Positions 49,598-58,682 are shown, counted from the first letter of the stretch. The stretch: 64,000 nt of DNA from Anaerotruncus colihominis (GCA_025146135.1 CP102255.1:2046001-2110000), one strand, 5' to 3'. Notes: generated by a model from the sequence alone, not told the origin. Numbers and translations are program-made.

Positions 49598-50391
49598 AGG
49601 CGAACCCTCCCTTTTAAAAGATGCAGCACCGCTTCAAGCGCGCCGCCTGCAATCGCGCGCGCTTTATCCGAAATGGTGTAACAGTATTCAACGATACCGC
49701 GCGGATCAACGTCTCCCGATTTCATCCCAGTATGGACGGGCGTCCCGTCGGGCAGCAGTCCCCGCACAACGCCGCCGATCCGGGCGCGTACCGGCAGCTC
49801 GCCGACATAAGCGACAATATCGCCTTCTCTCACAAGATGTCCAATCTCTGTAACAGGCTTAAAAATACCGTCGCCGGAAGCGCGCAGAATCCGTTCGCTC
49901 GTAAAACCGCCGATGTTTCCGGGCACACCTGTATTTGCAATTGCGCGGCCCTCATAAATAACGCTGCCAAGCGAATGGCCGCGTTTTGTTTCAATCACCG
50001 CATGGCAGTCGACGCCGGCCTCAAACCCCGGGCCAAGTCCGATGACAGCCGGCGCATCGGTAATACAGGTGCCTGTATTGCGCTTTGCAAGGATCGCATC
50101 AATGACCGCGTCCGGCTGAAGCTGTTCCAAAAAGCGCGCTGCCGGATCGACCATCACCGCGATTTCACCGCGCGCAGTCACCGCGCACGCCTCGTCGGCG
50201 TCCGCCGCCAGGCGTGCTGTCACGCCCTCCACCTCGCAGCTTCCCTGGTAGACGGCGCGTGAAAACGCCACGGTGCAACGCACCGTTGTCGGCTGCGCCG
50301 TTTCTGTCATGACAATCTGAAATCCACAGCTATGAAGGCGCCGCGCCACCCCTGTGGCCAAATCGCCGGCGCCTTTTATATAAATCAGCAT
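49594..50391 (-). CDS. yqeB: Selenium-dependent molybdenum hydroxylase system protein, YqeB family
   Basis: A 265-residue protein of the EF2563/YqeB family. It starts IYIKGAGDLATGVARRLHSCGF, with a nucleotide-binding-like glycine loop, and has DAPAVIGLGPGFEAGVDCHAVIETKRGH (about 145-172) and VPGNIGGF. The family is a marker of selenium-labile molybdenum hydroxylase maturation; the precise reaction is unknown. It overlaps genes on both sides. Confidence 0.88.
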   Translation of the reverse strand: MLIYIKGAGDLATGVARRLHSCGFQIVMTETAQPTTVRCTVAFSRAVYQGSCEVEGVTARLAADADEACAVTARGEIAVMVDPAARFLEQLQPDAVIDAILAKRNTGTCITDAPAVIGLGPGFEAGVDCHAVIETKRGHSLGSVIYEGRAIANTGVPGNIGGFTSERILRASGDGIFKPVTEIGHLVREGDIVAYVGELPVRARIGGVVRGLLPDGTPVHTGMKSGDVDPRGIVEYCYTISDKARAIAGGALEAVLHLLKGRVRL

Positions 50392-51098
50392 TTTAAATAT
50401 CCCTCCTGTAAAAGCGACATCACACAGACACGCTCAAATGCGCCGCGAAGCAGCGCCGCAGTTTCCTCTCCCGCGCGCAGGCGCTCCGGTGTATCCGCCT
50501 GGTTGAGCAGTACAATCGGCCGATAGCGGGCATATCCCTCTGTCACAAGACGCGCGATCACCGGCGGCGTGACGGGCTCCCTTGGCGAAAGTCCCAGCCG
50601 CTCGCACGCGAGCGGCGCGCGGTGGCAAATCTCCCCCAGCGGCCGGCCAAGCGCGGACAGGCCCGCTACAACGACGACACGGTTCGTCTGCGGCAGCAGC
50701 ACCGGCTCGGTATCGTTCGGAAATTTAATCGGCAGACGCTTGGAGCCATCCGCTTCAATGATCAGCGCCTGCGCATGGTCAAGCAGATACTGCATCGTTT
50801 CCCCTGCCGGCGCGGTCATTTTGAAGCACTCTGCGTCAGGACTGCCGGCGGCAACAAGCTTCCCCTGCGAAAACGCCCGCGCGGCTTCCTGCGGACCGCC
50901 GGTCACAACGGCAAGCGTTTCGGAAGGTTTTGGACAGAGAATATGCGTTGTCGTCATGACTGCGGCCGTATAGCCTTCGCGCGCACGGCTGCGCGCCAGC
51001 GCAAACATCAGCGTCGTTTTGCCGCCGGCGCCCGCGATCGATACGACGCGGTCGCGCGCCGGTTCAAGGCCGAGTTTTTCATCCAATGTCACGGTCAT
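50385..51098 (-). CDS. yqeC: Selenium cofactor biosynthesis protein YqeC family
   Basis: About 237 residues with a Walker A-like GAGGKTTLMFALA near residues 21-33, the MTTTHIL segment, and an IIEADGSKRLPIKFP motif. The family is predicted to be a nucleotide-binding factor in the selenium-molybdenum pathway. The start is uncertain. ATG 51098 is a typical length, but GTG 51092 has better spacing from GGGGG. It overlaps the LysR gene end by 20 bp and yqeB by 7 bp. Confidence 0.85.
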   Translation of the reverse strand: MTVTLDEKLGLEPARDRVVSIAGAGGKTTLMFALARSRAREGYTAAVMTTTHILCPKPSETLAVVTGGPQEAARAFSQGKLVAAGSPDAECFKMTAPAGETMQYLLDHAQALIIEADGSKRLPIKFPNDTEPVLLPQTNRVVVVAGLSALGRPLGEICHRAPLACERLGLSPREPVTPPVIARLVTEGYARYRPIVLLNQADTPERLRAGEETAALLRGAFERVCVMSLLQEGYLKC

Positions 51099-52008
51099 CC
51101 CCCGCATTCTTCTGAAAGTTGGATATGGTTTCATCTAAAAATGTCCGGGCCACAGACGAAAGGCGCGCACCCTTCCGACAGCCGATATACAGCCTGCGTT
51201 CGATCACGCCGGTCGTAAGGGGCAGGGCAAGCAGCAAACCAAACGAACAAAATTCCTCTATCGCACGCCGCGATAAAATCGAAATGCCAAGCCCTCTGGC
51301 AACCGACCGCTTGACGGACTCGGGGTCCTCCAATTCGGCGACAACACGCATTTGCTCTGTATTGATTCCCGCAGCCGCGAGAAACCGCTCATAAGCGCGC
51401 CGCGTCCCCGAACCTGCCTCGCGCTGAATAAACGGCTCCCGAAGCAGAACTTCCGGCGGGATGCCCTCTTTTAAAAACACACTGTACTGCGGCGTGTTCG
51501 GCGTGACAACGACCAGCTCATCCCCGGCAAAATCGTGCCAGGAGCAGCGCGATCCGCTCATCAGCGCGCCGGTCATGCCAATATCAGCTTCCCCGTCGGC
51601 TACAAGACGTTCGACACCGGCGCTGTCGCAGCAAATATGCCGGAATACAGCATGAGGATATGATTTACAGAAGGCGGCCATCGCATCCGGCAGGATATAC
51701 TGCGCTGGAATAGTAGACGCGGCGACTGTGATGACGCCGCGAACCACCGGAACCGCCTCAGTCATGGCAGCGATCGCGTCGTCCCGCATACGCAGGATGT
51801 TTTGCGCATAGGCGTAAAACCGTTTGCCCTCCCTGGACGGATAGACCTCCTTGGTGGTGCGCACAATCAACTGCACGCCAAGCTCCCGTTCCAGCGCGCG
51901 GATATGCGCGCTGATGGTCGGCTGCGTTAAAAACAGCCTGTCCCCCGCCTTGGAAAAGCTGCCCAGATTTACCACGGCGGCAAACGCCTCAAGCTGTTTA
52001 AAATCCAT
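51079..52008 (-). CDS. LysR-family transcriptional regulator of the selenium cluster
   Basis: A 309-residue regulator. The N-terminal helix-turn-helix (MDFKQLEAFAAVVNLGSFSKAGDRLFLTQPTISAHIRALE) and the two-lobe effector domain (about 90-300) are clear. ATG 52008 follows AGGAGG by 7 bases. It is the first gene of the yqeC-yqeB-xdhC transcript and fits the selenium-metabolism-associated LysR group by context. The effector is unknown. Confidence 0.9.
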   Translation of the reverse strand: MDFKQLEAFAAVVNLGSFSKAGDRLFLTQPTISAHIRALERELGVQLIVRTTKEVYPSREGKRFYAYAQNILRMRDDAIAAMTEAVPVVRGVITVAASTIPAQYILPDAMAAFCKSYPHAVFRHICCDSAGVERLVADGEADIGMTGALMSGSRCSWHDFAGDELVVVTPNTPQYSVFLKEGIPPEVLLREPFIQREAGSGTRRAYERFLAAAGINTEQMRVVAELEDPESVKRSVARGLGISILSRRAIEEFCSFGLLLALPLTTGVIERRLYIGCRKGARLSSVARTFLDETISNFQKNAGDDRDIG

Positions 52009-52275
52009 GACCGATCCTCCTATCACGCCAAAACGCTGTTTTCCCCCTTACCGCAGCCAGGCTGAATATTCAGCAGCCGTCTTTTCAATTCCATTATAGC
52101 AAATTGTTTCCAAAAAGTCATCCCTGCAAAAGCAATTCCTTCTGTCTGTTGTTTCGGTGAAATTCTTCCGATCCGTTTAGAAAAATGGCGCAGGCTGCGG
52201 CTTGCCCAATGCAAGCCGGTATGATATGATAAAAGCTGGTAAAGCATAGTTTTAAATGAAGGCGGAAAAGAAAGA

Positions 52276-52695
52276 ATGATACGCAATATGCAGACCCGTG
52301 ATTCTCAGCGGGTAATGCAGCTTTGGCTGAATGGAAATTTGCAGGCTCATAATTTTATCCCGGCAAAATTCTGGGAATCAAATGCTCCAAGCGTATATGA
52401 ACAGCTTCTACAGGCCGATGGATATGTATACGAGGCCGACGGCGAAATTTTGGGCTTTGCCGGGATGCAGGGAAATTACCTTGCCGGGATTTTTGTGGAC
52501 GTCAGGTCCCGTTCTCTTGGAATCGGCAAAAAGCTCCTCAGCCATATAAAAAGCAGGTATCCCGCCTTTTTTCTGCATGTCTACCAGGCGAATCGCCGCG
52601 CGGTGGCCTTTTATCAGAGGGAGGGGCTTTCCATTGCTTCGGCAGGCACGGACGAGGCGACCGGAGAGCCGGATTTTGTAATGACATGGGGATGA
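52276..52695 (+). CDS. GNAT family N-acetyltransferase
   Basis: A 139-residue acetyltransferase. Acetyl-CoA-binding pattern: LAGIFVDVRSRSLGIGKKLLSHIK (about 69-92), the Arg/Gln-x-x-Gly-x-Gly/Ala loop being VRSRSLGIG. The C-terminal motif B is VYQANRRAVAFYQREGLSI. It resembles YiaC/RimI-like enzymes. Substrate unknown. GGAAAAG lies before ATG 52276. Confidence 0.88.
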   Translation: MIRNMQTRDSQRVMQLWLNGNLQAHNFIPAKFWESNAPSVYEQLLQADGYVYEADGEILGFAGMQGNYLAGIFVDVRSRSLGIGKKLLSHIKSRYPAFFLHVYQANRRAVAFYQREGLSIASAGTDEATGEPDFVMTWG

Positions 52696-52893
52696 CCGGC
52701 ATGCTGTCCGGCGCCGGTAAAATATATGCGGTATAGGGGCCGGTTCGCCGTCCCTCTTGTATTTTTGCGGCGAATCGGGTATGATGAAGGTAAGCTTGTC
52801 GACGCACAAAACGCTGTAAAATAAAGATAGAACCTTTTATAGGCGTGTTTATTTGACAAGCCCAAATGTATCAGTTGAAAGGGGATTGTTTGT
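52696..52893. other. Intergenic region upstream of selD
   Basis: No gene is supported. The region lacks a clear promoter; the AAAGGGG ribosome binding site for selD lies at its end. Confidence 0.4.
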
Positions 52894-53934
52894 ATGGCGG
52901 AAAATCAGAAGCGTCTGACGCAGATGACTGCCAGCGCCGGTTGAGCGGCTAAAATCGGGCCTGGGGTCCTTGCACAAGTTTTGTGCAGCTTACCAACCTT
53001 TAACGATCCGGATCTGCTTGTCGGATTTGATAAAAGCGACGACGCCTGCGTATACCGCATCAGCGATACGCTCGCGCTTGTACAGACGGTCGATTTCTTC
53101 CCACCGGTTGTCGACGACCCATATGCCTTTGGGCAGATCGCCGCAGCAAACGCACTGTCCGATGTCTATGCGATGGGCGGCACGCCGAAACTGGCGATGA
53201 ACCTGCTTTGCTATCCCACCTGCCTCGACAAGCAAACTGTGCGCGAAATCCTCGCGGGCGGTTGCGACAAGGTCAAGGAGGCCGGCGCTATTCTTGCGGG
53301 CGGCCACACCATTCAGGACAACGAGCCGAAATATGGGCTTTGTGTCAGCGGATTTGTCGATCCCCATAAAATACTGACAAATTCCGGCGCACAGCCCGGA
53401 GATTGGCTGATTCTGACAAAACCGCTCGGCGCGGGCATCTTGAATACGGCAGCTAAGGCGGATCTTTTGACGCCCGAGCAGTTTGCCCCGGCGATTGAGA
53501 GCATGGCTACGCTCAACCGTGCCGCCGCCGAAGCGGCCGCGCCGTTTCAGATCAATGCCTGCACCGACGTTACCGGATTCGGCCTGCTCGGACATGCGTT
53601 TGAAATGGCCGACGCCTCGGGCGTCACCATCCGGCTGTTTGTAAAAGAGTTCCCTGTGCTTGGACAGGCCAGGGAACTTGCATCAATGGGCGTTTTGCCC
53701 GCGGGCGCTTATGCGAACAGCACCTATCTGGAAGGGAAGGTCTCTTTCGCGGATCACGTTGCGCGCGAAACACGCGATCTGGCCTTTGATCCGCAGACCT
53801 CCGGCGGCCTGCTGCTGTCTTTGCCGGAGTCAGAAGCGCGCGAACTGATGCGTGTCCTGCCGGCCGCGGCGCCGTGGGCGCGTGTCATCGGCGAGGTGCT
53901 GCCTGCCGGCCCGTCGGCGATCCTGGTCGAATAA
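52894..53934 (+). CDS. selD: Selenide, water dikinase, selenocysteine-containing
   Basis: A 346-residue enzyme that makes selenophosphate from selenide and ATP, the selenium donor for selenocysteine and other cofactors. The frame starts at ATG 52894 (AAAGGGG upstream) and passes through an in-frame TGA at 52942-52944. There it reads SAG-U-AAKIGPGVL, the place of the catalytic Cys/Sec in the SG[CU][AG]AKI motif. After that come DPDLLVGFD, DFFPPVVDDPYAFGQIAAANALSDVYAMGG, AGGHTIQDNEPKYG and TDVTGFGLLGHAFEMA. A conventional reading that ignores the UGA would wrongly start at 52981. It is therefore a selenoprotein. Confidence 0.95.
52945..52990 (+). promoter_or_regulatory. Candidate bacterial SECIS element in selD
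   Basis: Two stem-loops directly follow the UGA: GGGCC-TGG-GGTCC (52959-52971) and the perfect TGCACAA-GTT-TTGTGCA (52973-52989). Either could bind SelB. The first lies at the usual distance from the UGA. Confidence 0.5.
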
Positions 53935-53936
53935 AG

Positions 53937-53971
53937 CAAGGCTATCCATAACAGGATAGCCTTGTTTTTTT
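53937..53971 (+). terminator. Terminator of selD
   Basis: CAAGGCTATCC pairs with GGATAGCCTTG, followed by seven T. A textbook intrinsic terminator. Confidence 0.95.
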
Positions 53972-54028
53972 ATCCGCAACGTATTAAAATAGAAGATACA
54001 AATACAAAACAGCAGGGAGGAACCGCAA

Positions 54029-54553
54029 ATGATGAACGAAACGTTAAAAACTATTTATGCCAGGAGGAGCGTGCGCGCCTATAAGCCTGAGCAGATCACC
54101 GACGACGAGCTGGAAACCGTTCTCAAGGCCGGCGAATACGCACCGAGCGCCAACAACCAGCAGTCACAGCTTTTTGTAGCCATACAGAAAAAGGCGTTGC
54201 TCGACGAATTAGCAGCGCTCGGCATGAAGGTTAAAAACGCCGACAGCAGCCCCTATTACGGCGCGCCGACCGTCATCCTGGTGTTTGCGAAGGCGGGCTG
54301 TTCCGAGCCGTTCGCGGACGGCTGCCTCGCTCTTGAAAACATGTTCCTTGCCGCTGCTTCCATTGGGCTTGGATCATGCTGGATCAACTGCGGCAAACAT
54401 ATCTTTGCAACGGATGAAGGCAAAGCTTTGAAAAAGCGGCTTGGCGTCGGCGACGATTATATCACCGTAGGCTCCTGCATTCTTGGCTATCCGGCTCAGG
54501 AACTGGGCGAAGCCGCCCCGCGCAAGGATGATTATGTCATCTATATAAAGTAA
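54029..54553 (+). CDS. Nitroreductase family protein
   Basis: A 174-residue FMN enzyme. The N-terminal FMN-binding signature IYARRSVRAYKPEQI is at residues 9-23, then AGEYAPSANNQQSQLFVA. C-terminal residues KRLGVGDDYITVGSCILGYPAQ bind the flavin phosphate. The substrate is unspecified. GGGAGG at 54015-54020 precedes ATG 54029 by 8 bases. Confidence 0.92.
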   Translation: MMNETLKTIYARRSVRAYKPEQITDDELETVLKAGEYAPSANNQQSQLFVAIQKKALLDELAALGMKVKNADSSPYYGAPTVILVFAKAGCSEPFADGCLALENMFLAAASIGLGSCWINCGKHIFATDEGKALKKRLGVGDDYITVGSCILGYPAQELGEAAPRKDDYVIYIK

Positions 54554-54565
54554 GGCACATGCTGA

Positions 54566-54595
54566 AAAGAGCCGCGGCCTTTGCCGCGGCTCTTT
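54566..54595. terminator. Bidirectional terminator
   Basis: AAAGAGCCGCGGC pairs with GCCGCGGCTCTTT between the converging nitroreductase and ilvA. Confidence 0.88.
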
Positions 54596-54624
54596 CTGTA
54601 TCTGCGTCCGCACTTGCGGTTCGG

Positions 54625-55824
54625 TTAATCTAAAATGACACGATAACCGTTTTCCTCCAGCGTCCGCACAACTTCTTTGCCGTGTTCACGGCCTCCCACC
54701 TCACAGGTAACGCGCACAAACGTCTCGTTAAGATGCAGATCCGCGTGCATACGGTCGTGCGACAGCACGGTGATGTTGGCGCCTGTCTTGGCGAGCAGCG
54801 CAGTAAAATGGCCAAGCGTACCGGGGATATCGGGAAGAATCGTTGTAAACTGTAGCTGCCGCCCGCGTGCGACAAGGCCGCGTTCCACAATCTTTTGAAT
54901 AAAACCCATGTCGATGTTTCCGCCGGAGAGCAAGCAAACAACACGCCGGCCGGAAAGATCAAGCTTGCGGTTGATCGCAGCGGCCAAAGACGCTGCGCCC
55001 GCAGGCTCCACCACCATTTTTGTGCGTTCAAGCAGCAGCAAAATCGCCTCGGCGATTTCATCGTCGTTGACTGTGACCATTTCATCGACATACTGTGCGA
55101 TCAGTCCAACGGTCAGATCGCCCGGAACACGGACGGCGATACCGTCGGCAATTGTTGTGGAGGTCTTTGTGGCCACAAGCTTTTTTTCACGGAAGGAACG
55201 CACGATGGCGTCGGCACCCTGTGCCTGCACGCCGACCACCTGGATGCGCGGATTGATCTGCTTGATACAAAACGCCATCCCGGCCAGCAGTCCGCCGCCG
55301 CCCGCCGGAATGATCACCGTATCGACAGTTGGGATATCACGCAGAATTTCCAAAGCGATTGTCCCCTGCCCGGCCACAACATCCTCGTCATTAAAGGGGT
55401 GGACAAACACCGCGCCCGTTTCCTGTTGGATCTCCAGCGCCTTGCTATAGGCTTCGTCATAACAGTCGCCATAAAGCAGCACACGCGCACCATAGCCTTC
55501 CGTAGCGGCAGCCTTTGCCAGCGGGGCGCTGCGCGGCATTACAATCGTCGATTGAACGCCGAGCGACGTTGATGCAAAGGCGACGCCCTGTGCATGATTG
55601 CCCGCGCTCGAAGCAACCACTTCACGCACGCCTTCACCGGCCAGACGGGCTATTTTGTTATACGCGCCGCGCACCTTGAAGGAGCCTGTCTTTTGCAGAT
55701 TTTCACATTTCATATACAGCTCTGCGCCGCTCATATCTGAAAATGTTTTTGAGGAACTGACCGGGATGCTGTGGATTACGTCGCGCAGCCCTGCGGCGGC
55801 GCGCTCGATTTCACGGATCGTCAT
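54625..55824 (-). CDS. ilvA: Threonine ammonia-lyase
   Basis: A 399-residue PLP enzyme deaminating threonine to 2-oxobutanoate. The PLP lysine lies in NLQKTGSFKVRGAYNKI (about residue 49). SSAGNHAQGVAFA and the glycine-rich IPAGGGGLLAGMAF are typical. A C-terminal ACT domain (about 325-399) is present. The compact single-ACT form suggests the catabolic/TdcB-IlvA type. AGGAGGG precedes ATG 55824. Confidence 0.93.
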   Translation of the reverse strand: MTIREIERAAAGLRDVIHSIPVSSSKTFSDMSGAELYMKCENLQKTGSFKVRGAYNKIARLAGEGVREVVASSAGNHAQGVAFASTSLGVQSTIVMPRSAPLAKAAATEGYGARVLLYGDCYDEAYSKALEIQQETGAVFVHPFNDEDVVAGQGTIALEILRDIPTVDTVIIPAGGGGLLAGMAFCIKQINPRIQVVGVQAQGADAIVRSFREKKLVATKTSTTIADGIAVRVPGDLTVGLIAQYVDEMVTVNDDEIAEAILLLLERTKMVVEPAGAASLAAAINRKLDLSGRRVVCLLSGGNIDMGFIQKIVERGLVARGRQLQFTTILPDIPGTLGHFTALLAKTGANITVLSHDRMHADLHLNETFVRVTCEVGGREHGKEVVRTLEENGYRVILD

Positions 55825-56127
55825 AATATCCCTCCTGACTTGCTGGCAGTTCGATTGGTTTCATCATACCACACCTGGGACAATCCGGCAATGATTTCCA
55901 CCCAAACAAGGCATATTCAAAAAAACGAATGATTAAGCCGACAACAATTCTGGAATTGTAAATTTTTCTATTCCAATTCCGCTTTGCAGCCGCATATGGT
56001 ATAATAACCGCAGAGCGGTTATTATACCAATCTTATGGCCAAGGCGATACGTGGGCGCGGCCCGCTTACACCCCGATGGCCAATTATAATATTATTCTTT
56101 CTGAAAAAATGAAAGAGAGGTGCATGC
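55825..56127. other. Intergenic region with repeat copy E
   Basis: Holds the repeat at 55998-56085 and the promoters of ilvA (minus) and the DUF1538 gene (plus), which I could not define. Confidence 0.4.
55998..56085. repeat. Modular hairpin repeat, copy E (hairpin 3 plus core)
   Basis: GGTATAATAACCGC..GCGGTTATTATACC (55998-56028) followed by the GC-rich core TATGGCCAAGGCGATACG..CCCCGATGGCCAATTA (to 56085). Hairpin 1 is absent or decayed. Confidence 0.75.
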
Positions 56128-57660
56128 ATGAGGAAAAACTTAAAACTGAAAATTAATGAGGCGCTCTCCTCCGTCCTCCCAATCACATTGATTGTTCTTC
56201 TTCTGAGCTTTACGCTGACACCCATGCCGACCGGCACGCTGATGCTGTTCATTTTTGGCGCTGCGCTGCTGATCATTGGAATGGGCTTTTTCTCACTCGG
56301 CGCGGATATCGCCATGATGCCGATGGGCGATGGTATGGGCAGAAAGCTTGTCGGTCACAATCGGACGGCGCTCGCCGTAATTGTCTGCTTTCTGATCGGC
56401 GCAGTTGTCACAATCGCAGAGCCGGATTTGCAGGTTCTCGCGCGGCAGGTGCCCGCCGTACCCGATATGATTATCATCCTGACGGTCGCCGCGGGCGTCG
56501 GCGTATTTTTGTCTGTGGCGATGCTGCGCACCAAGATCCGGATTCAGTTACGCACCATGCTGCTGATTCTTTATCTGGCTGTTTTTGCACTGGCTATATT
56601 TGTCCCGCGCGCCTTTTTAGCGGTTGCGTTCGATTCGGGCGGCGTTACCACCGGTCCAATCACCGTACCGTTTATTATGGCGCTTGGCATCGGTATGGCC
56701 AGTGCGAGCGGCAATGATGAAAACAACTTTGGTATGGTTGCGCTGTGCAGCATTGGGCCTATTCTCGCAGTTATGATTTTAGGGCTTTGCTACAGTTCCA
56801 CCTCGGTCAACTATACCCCTTTTTCAGTTCCGACCGTTTTTACGTCGCAGGATGTCGGCAAGCAGTTTGCCGCCGGCTTTCCCACCTATATCCGCGAGGT
56901 CATACTCGGCCTGCTGCCTATCCTTGTTCTGTTCGCAATTTTCCAGTTTGCCGCGCTGCGTCTGCGGCGGCACGCAATTGTTAAAATCCTGATCGGCATG
57001 TCCTATACGTTTATCGGACTTGTACTGTTTTTGACCGGCGCGAACGTTGGATTTATGCCTGCCGGTTATTTTATCGGCGGCGAGATGGCCAGCCTGCCGC
57101 AAAAATGGATATTGATACCGCTGGGAATGATCGTCGGTTATTTTATTGTTACGGCTGAACCGGCCGTCCATGTTCTCAACAAACAGGTCGAAGAAACCAC
57201 CAGCGGCGCGATTTCGCAGCATGTGATGCGTCTGAGCCTTTCTATCGGCGTGGCGGTTTCCATCGGTCTTTCAATGGTGCGTGTTCTCACCGGAATTTCC
57301 ATCCTTTGGTTTCTTGTCCCCGGTTATGCGCTTGCGCTCGGCCTGATGTTCGTTGTCCCCAAAATGTTTACGGCGATTGCGTTCGACTCGGGCGGCGTCG
57401 CAAGCGGTCCCATGACGGCTACCTTTCTGCTCCCGTTTGCGATGGGCGCGTGTGAATCGCTCGGCGGTGATGTTTTGATGGATGCATTCGGCATTGTGGC
57501 CATGGTCGCAATGACGCCGCTGATTACAATCCAGATTGTCGGACTTGACTACAAGCGCAGGCTTAGAAAGGCTGAAGCCGCCGCCATTTCAGCAATTGAT
57601 GATGAGGTCATCGACTATACCGACGCGGCCAATGCACAAGCATCGCAGGAGGATTTATAA
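56128..57660 (+). CDS. DUF1538 integral membrane protein
   Basis: A 510-residue protein with about 12 TM helices in two homologous halves. Each half carries FDSGGV[TA][TS]GP, at about residues 169-178 and 418-427, which looks like paired re-entrant or substrate loops. A soluble C-terminal tail of about 35 residues is present. The family is unassigned and probably a transporter. AGAGAGGTG precedes ATG 56128. It is followed immediately, with no spacer, by a tandem P-II-like gene. Confidence 0.88.
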   Translation: MRKNLKLKINEALSSVLPITLIVLLLSFTLTPMPTGTLMLFIFGAALLIIGMGFFSLGADIAMMPMGDGMGRKLVGHNRTALAVIVCFLIGAVVTIAEPDLQVLARQVPAVPDMIIILTVAAGVGVFLSVAMLRTKIRIQLRTMLLILYLAVFALAIFVPRAFLAVAFDSGGVTTGPITVPFIMALGIGMASASGNDENNFGMVALCSIGPILAVMILGLCYSSTSVNYTPFSVPTVFTSQDVGKQFAAGFPTYIREVILGLLPILVLFAIFQFAALRLRRHAIVKILIGMSYTFIGLVLFLTGANVGFMPAGYFIGGEMASLPQKWILIPLGMIVGYFIVTAEPAVHVLNKQVEETTSGAISQHVMRLSLSIGVAVSIGLSMVRVLTGISILWFLVPGYALALGLMFVVPKMFTAIAFDSGGVASGPMTATFLLPFAMGACESLGGDVLMDAFGIVAMVAMTPLITIQIVGLDYKRRLRKAEAAAISAIDDEVIDYTDAANAQASQEDL

Positions 57661-58353
57661 ATGGAACAGCATCTGATCAAGCTTCTGATTACGATTGTCG
57701 ACCGAGGAAAGGGCGCCAAAGCTGCTGCGCTTTATCGGTCTGAGCATCTCTATTTTAATTATATCTGCCTGGGACTTGGCACAGCCAACAGCGAAATCCT
57801 GGACTATTTTGGGTTAAGCGAAACGCAAAAGGACGTTGTTTTTACGCCTGCGCCGGCCGTCAAACTGCACAGCGTCATGAAAAAGGCCGGCGAACACTTC
57901 CGGATCATGCATCCTGGAATGGGAATTTTATGTGCTCTGCCACTGTCCGGCGTCAGCGGGCATATTCCCAAGTCAACCTGCAGGCCGGAATTCCTGTCAA
58001 CTGAAAACGGAGGGAAAGAAGTGGAAGCAAGCGTTCAGTATGATTTGATCTTAACAATCGTAAACCACGGATGTACAGACACGGTCATGCGTGCCGCACG
58101 CGCTGCCGGCGCGGGCGGCGGCACCGTGCTTCATGCACGCGAGGTCGGAGAGGAGGACATTAAAAACCTCCTTGGAATCACCATTGAGCCGGAACGGGAG
58201 ATCGTTATGATCCTTTCCCCCCGTGCGCAAAAACAGGCGATTATGCAGGCAGTGAACAAAGCTGCCGGTTTGGCAACAAACTGCCGCGGCGTTCTTTTCT
58301 CCCTGCCAGTCGACGCGATTATGGGGCTGCATAACGCAGAAACAGACGTGTAA
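57661..58353 (+). CDS. Tandem P-II-like signal protein
   Basis: A 230-residue protein with two P-II/GlnK-like halves (about 1-110 and 120-230). Each half has the beta-alpha-beta pattern of nitrogen-regulatory P-II. The second half has LILTIVNHGCTDTVMRAARAAGAGGGTVLHAR, close to the P-II nucleotide-binding pattern, followed by EREIVMILSPRAQKQAIMQAVNKAAGL. The T-loop with its uridylylated Tyr is not seen. Its ATG directly follows the DUF1538 stop, so the two are coupled. By analogy to GlnK/AmtB it may gate the transporter. Confidence 0.82.
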   Translation: MEQHLIKLLITIVDRGKGAKAAALYRSEHLYFNYICLGLGTANSEILDYFGLSETQKDVVFTPAPAVKLHSVMKKAGEHFRIMHPGMGILCALPLSGVSGHIPKSTCRPEFLSTENGGKEVEASVQYDLILTIVNHGCTDTVMRAARAAGAGGGTVLHAREVGEEDIKNLLGITIEPEREIVMILSPRAQKQAIMQAVNKAAGLATNCRGVLFSLPVDAIMGLHNAETDV

Positions 58354-58411
58354 AAATTGCTTTCGCGCGGTGGTTTGTACATCTGCCCGCAGAGAGCCGG
58401 CCGATATATGC

Positions 58412-58461
58412 AGCGCAGAAGGGACCCAGGTCAAAAGGCCTGGGTCCCTTCTGCGCTTTTT
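58412..58461 (+). terminator. Terminator of the DUF1538/P-II operon
   Basis: AGCGCAGAAGGGACCCAGG and CCTGGGTCCCTTCTGCGCT form a 19-bp stem followed by TTTTTG. Confidence 0.95.
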
Positions 58462-58545
58462 GTATGGACAGTGCGCAAGCTGCGCCTAATACTTGGATGT
58501 TGCCCTGGCTGTCGTCTGCCCAACTTTTTGTTTTAATGTTTTTTC

Positions 58546-58574
58546 TTGACAGTTTACTTTTTACGTCATATAAT
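58546..58574 (+). promoter_or_regulatory. Consensus sigma-A promoter
   Basis: TTGACA (58546-58551), 17-bp spacer, TATAAT (58569-58574): a perfect consensus promoter. Such strength usually requires repression. Confidence 0.92.
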
Positions 58575-58583
58575 GACAAGTAA

Positions 58584-58599
58584 GTTAGTTATGACTAAC
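58584..58599. promoter_or_regulatory. Palindromic operator, metalloregulator-like
   Basis: GTTAGT-TATG-ACTAAC is a perfect 6-bp inverted repeat starting about 10 bp after the minus-10, at the probable transcription start. Half-sites of TTAG/CTAA type recall DtxR-family boxes. The regulator is not known. Confidence 0.6.
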
Positions 58600-58682
58600 C
58601 AAATATTCTGTTCGGGTCCCGTTTGAAAATAGAACGATTAAATAGAATCCATTTTCTACGCCCCGTTAAGCGAGGAACTTTG

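Larger units (their letters stand above)
58354..58682. other. Intergenic region upstream of the AraC/P-type ATPase operon
   Basis: Contains the terminator at 58412-58461, the promoter at 58546-58574 and the operator at 58584-58599. Nothing else supported. Confidence 0.6.

Noticed and set aside
52981-53934. A truncated or frameshifted selD starting at 52981
   Set aside because: The upstream frame with a single in-frame UGA at the known Sec position gives a full-length SelD with a ribosome binding site, so selenocysteine is the better reading.
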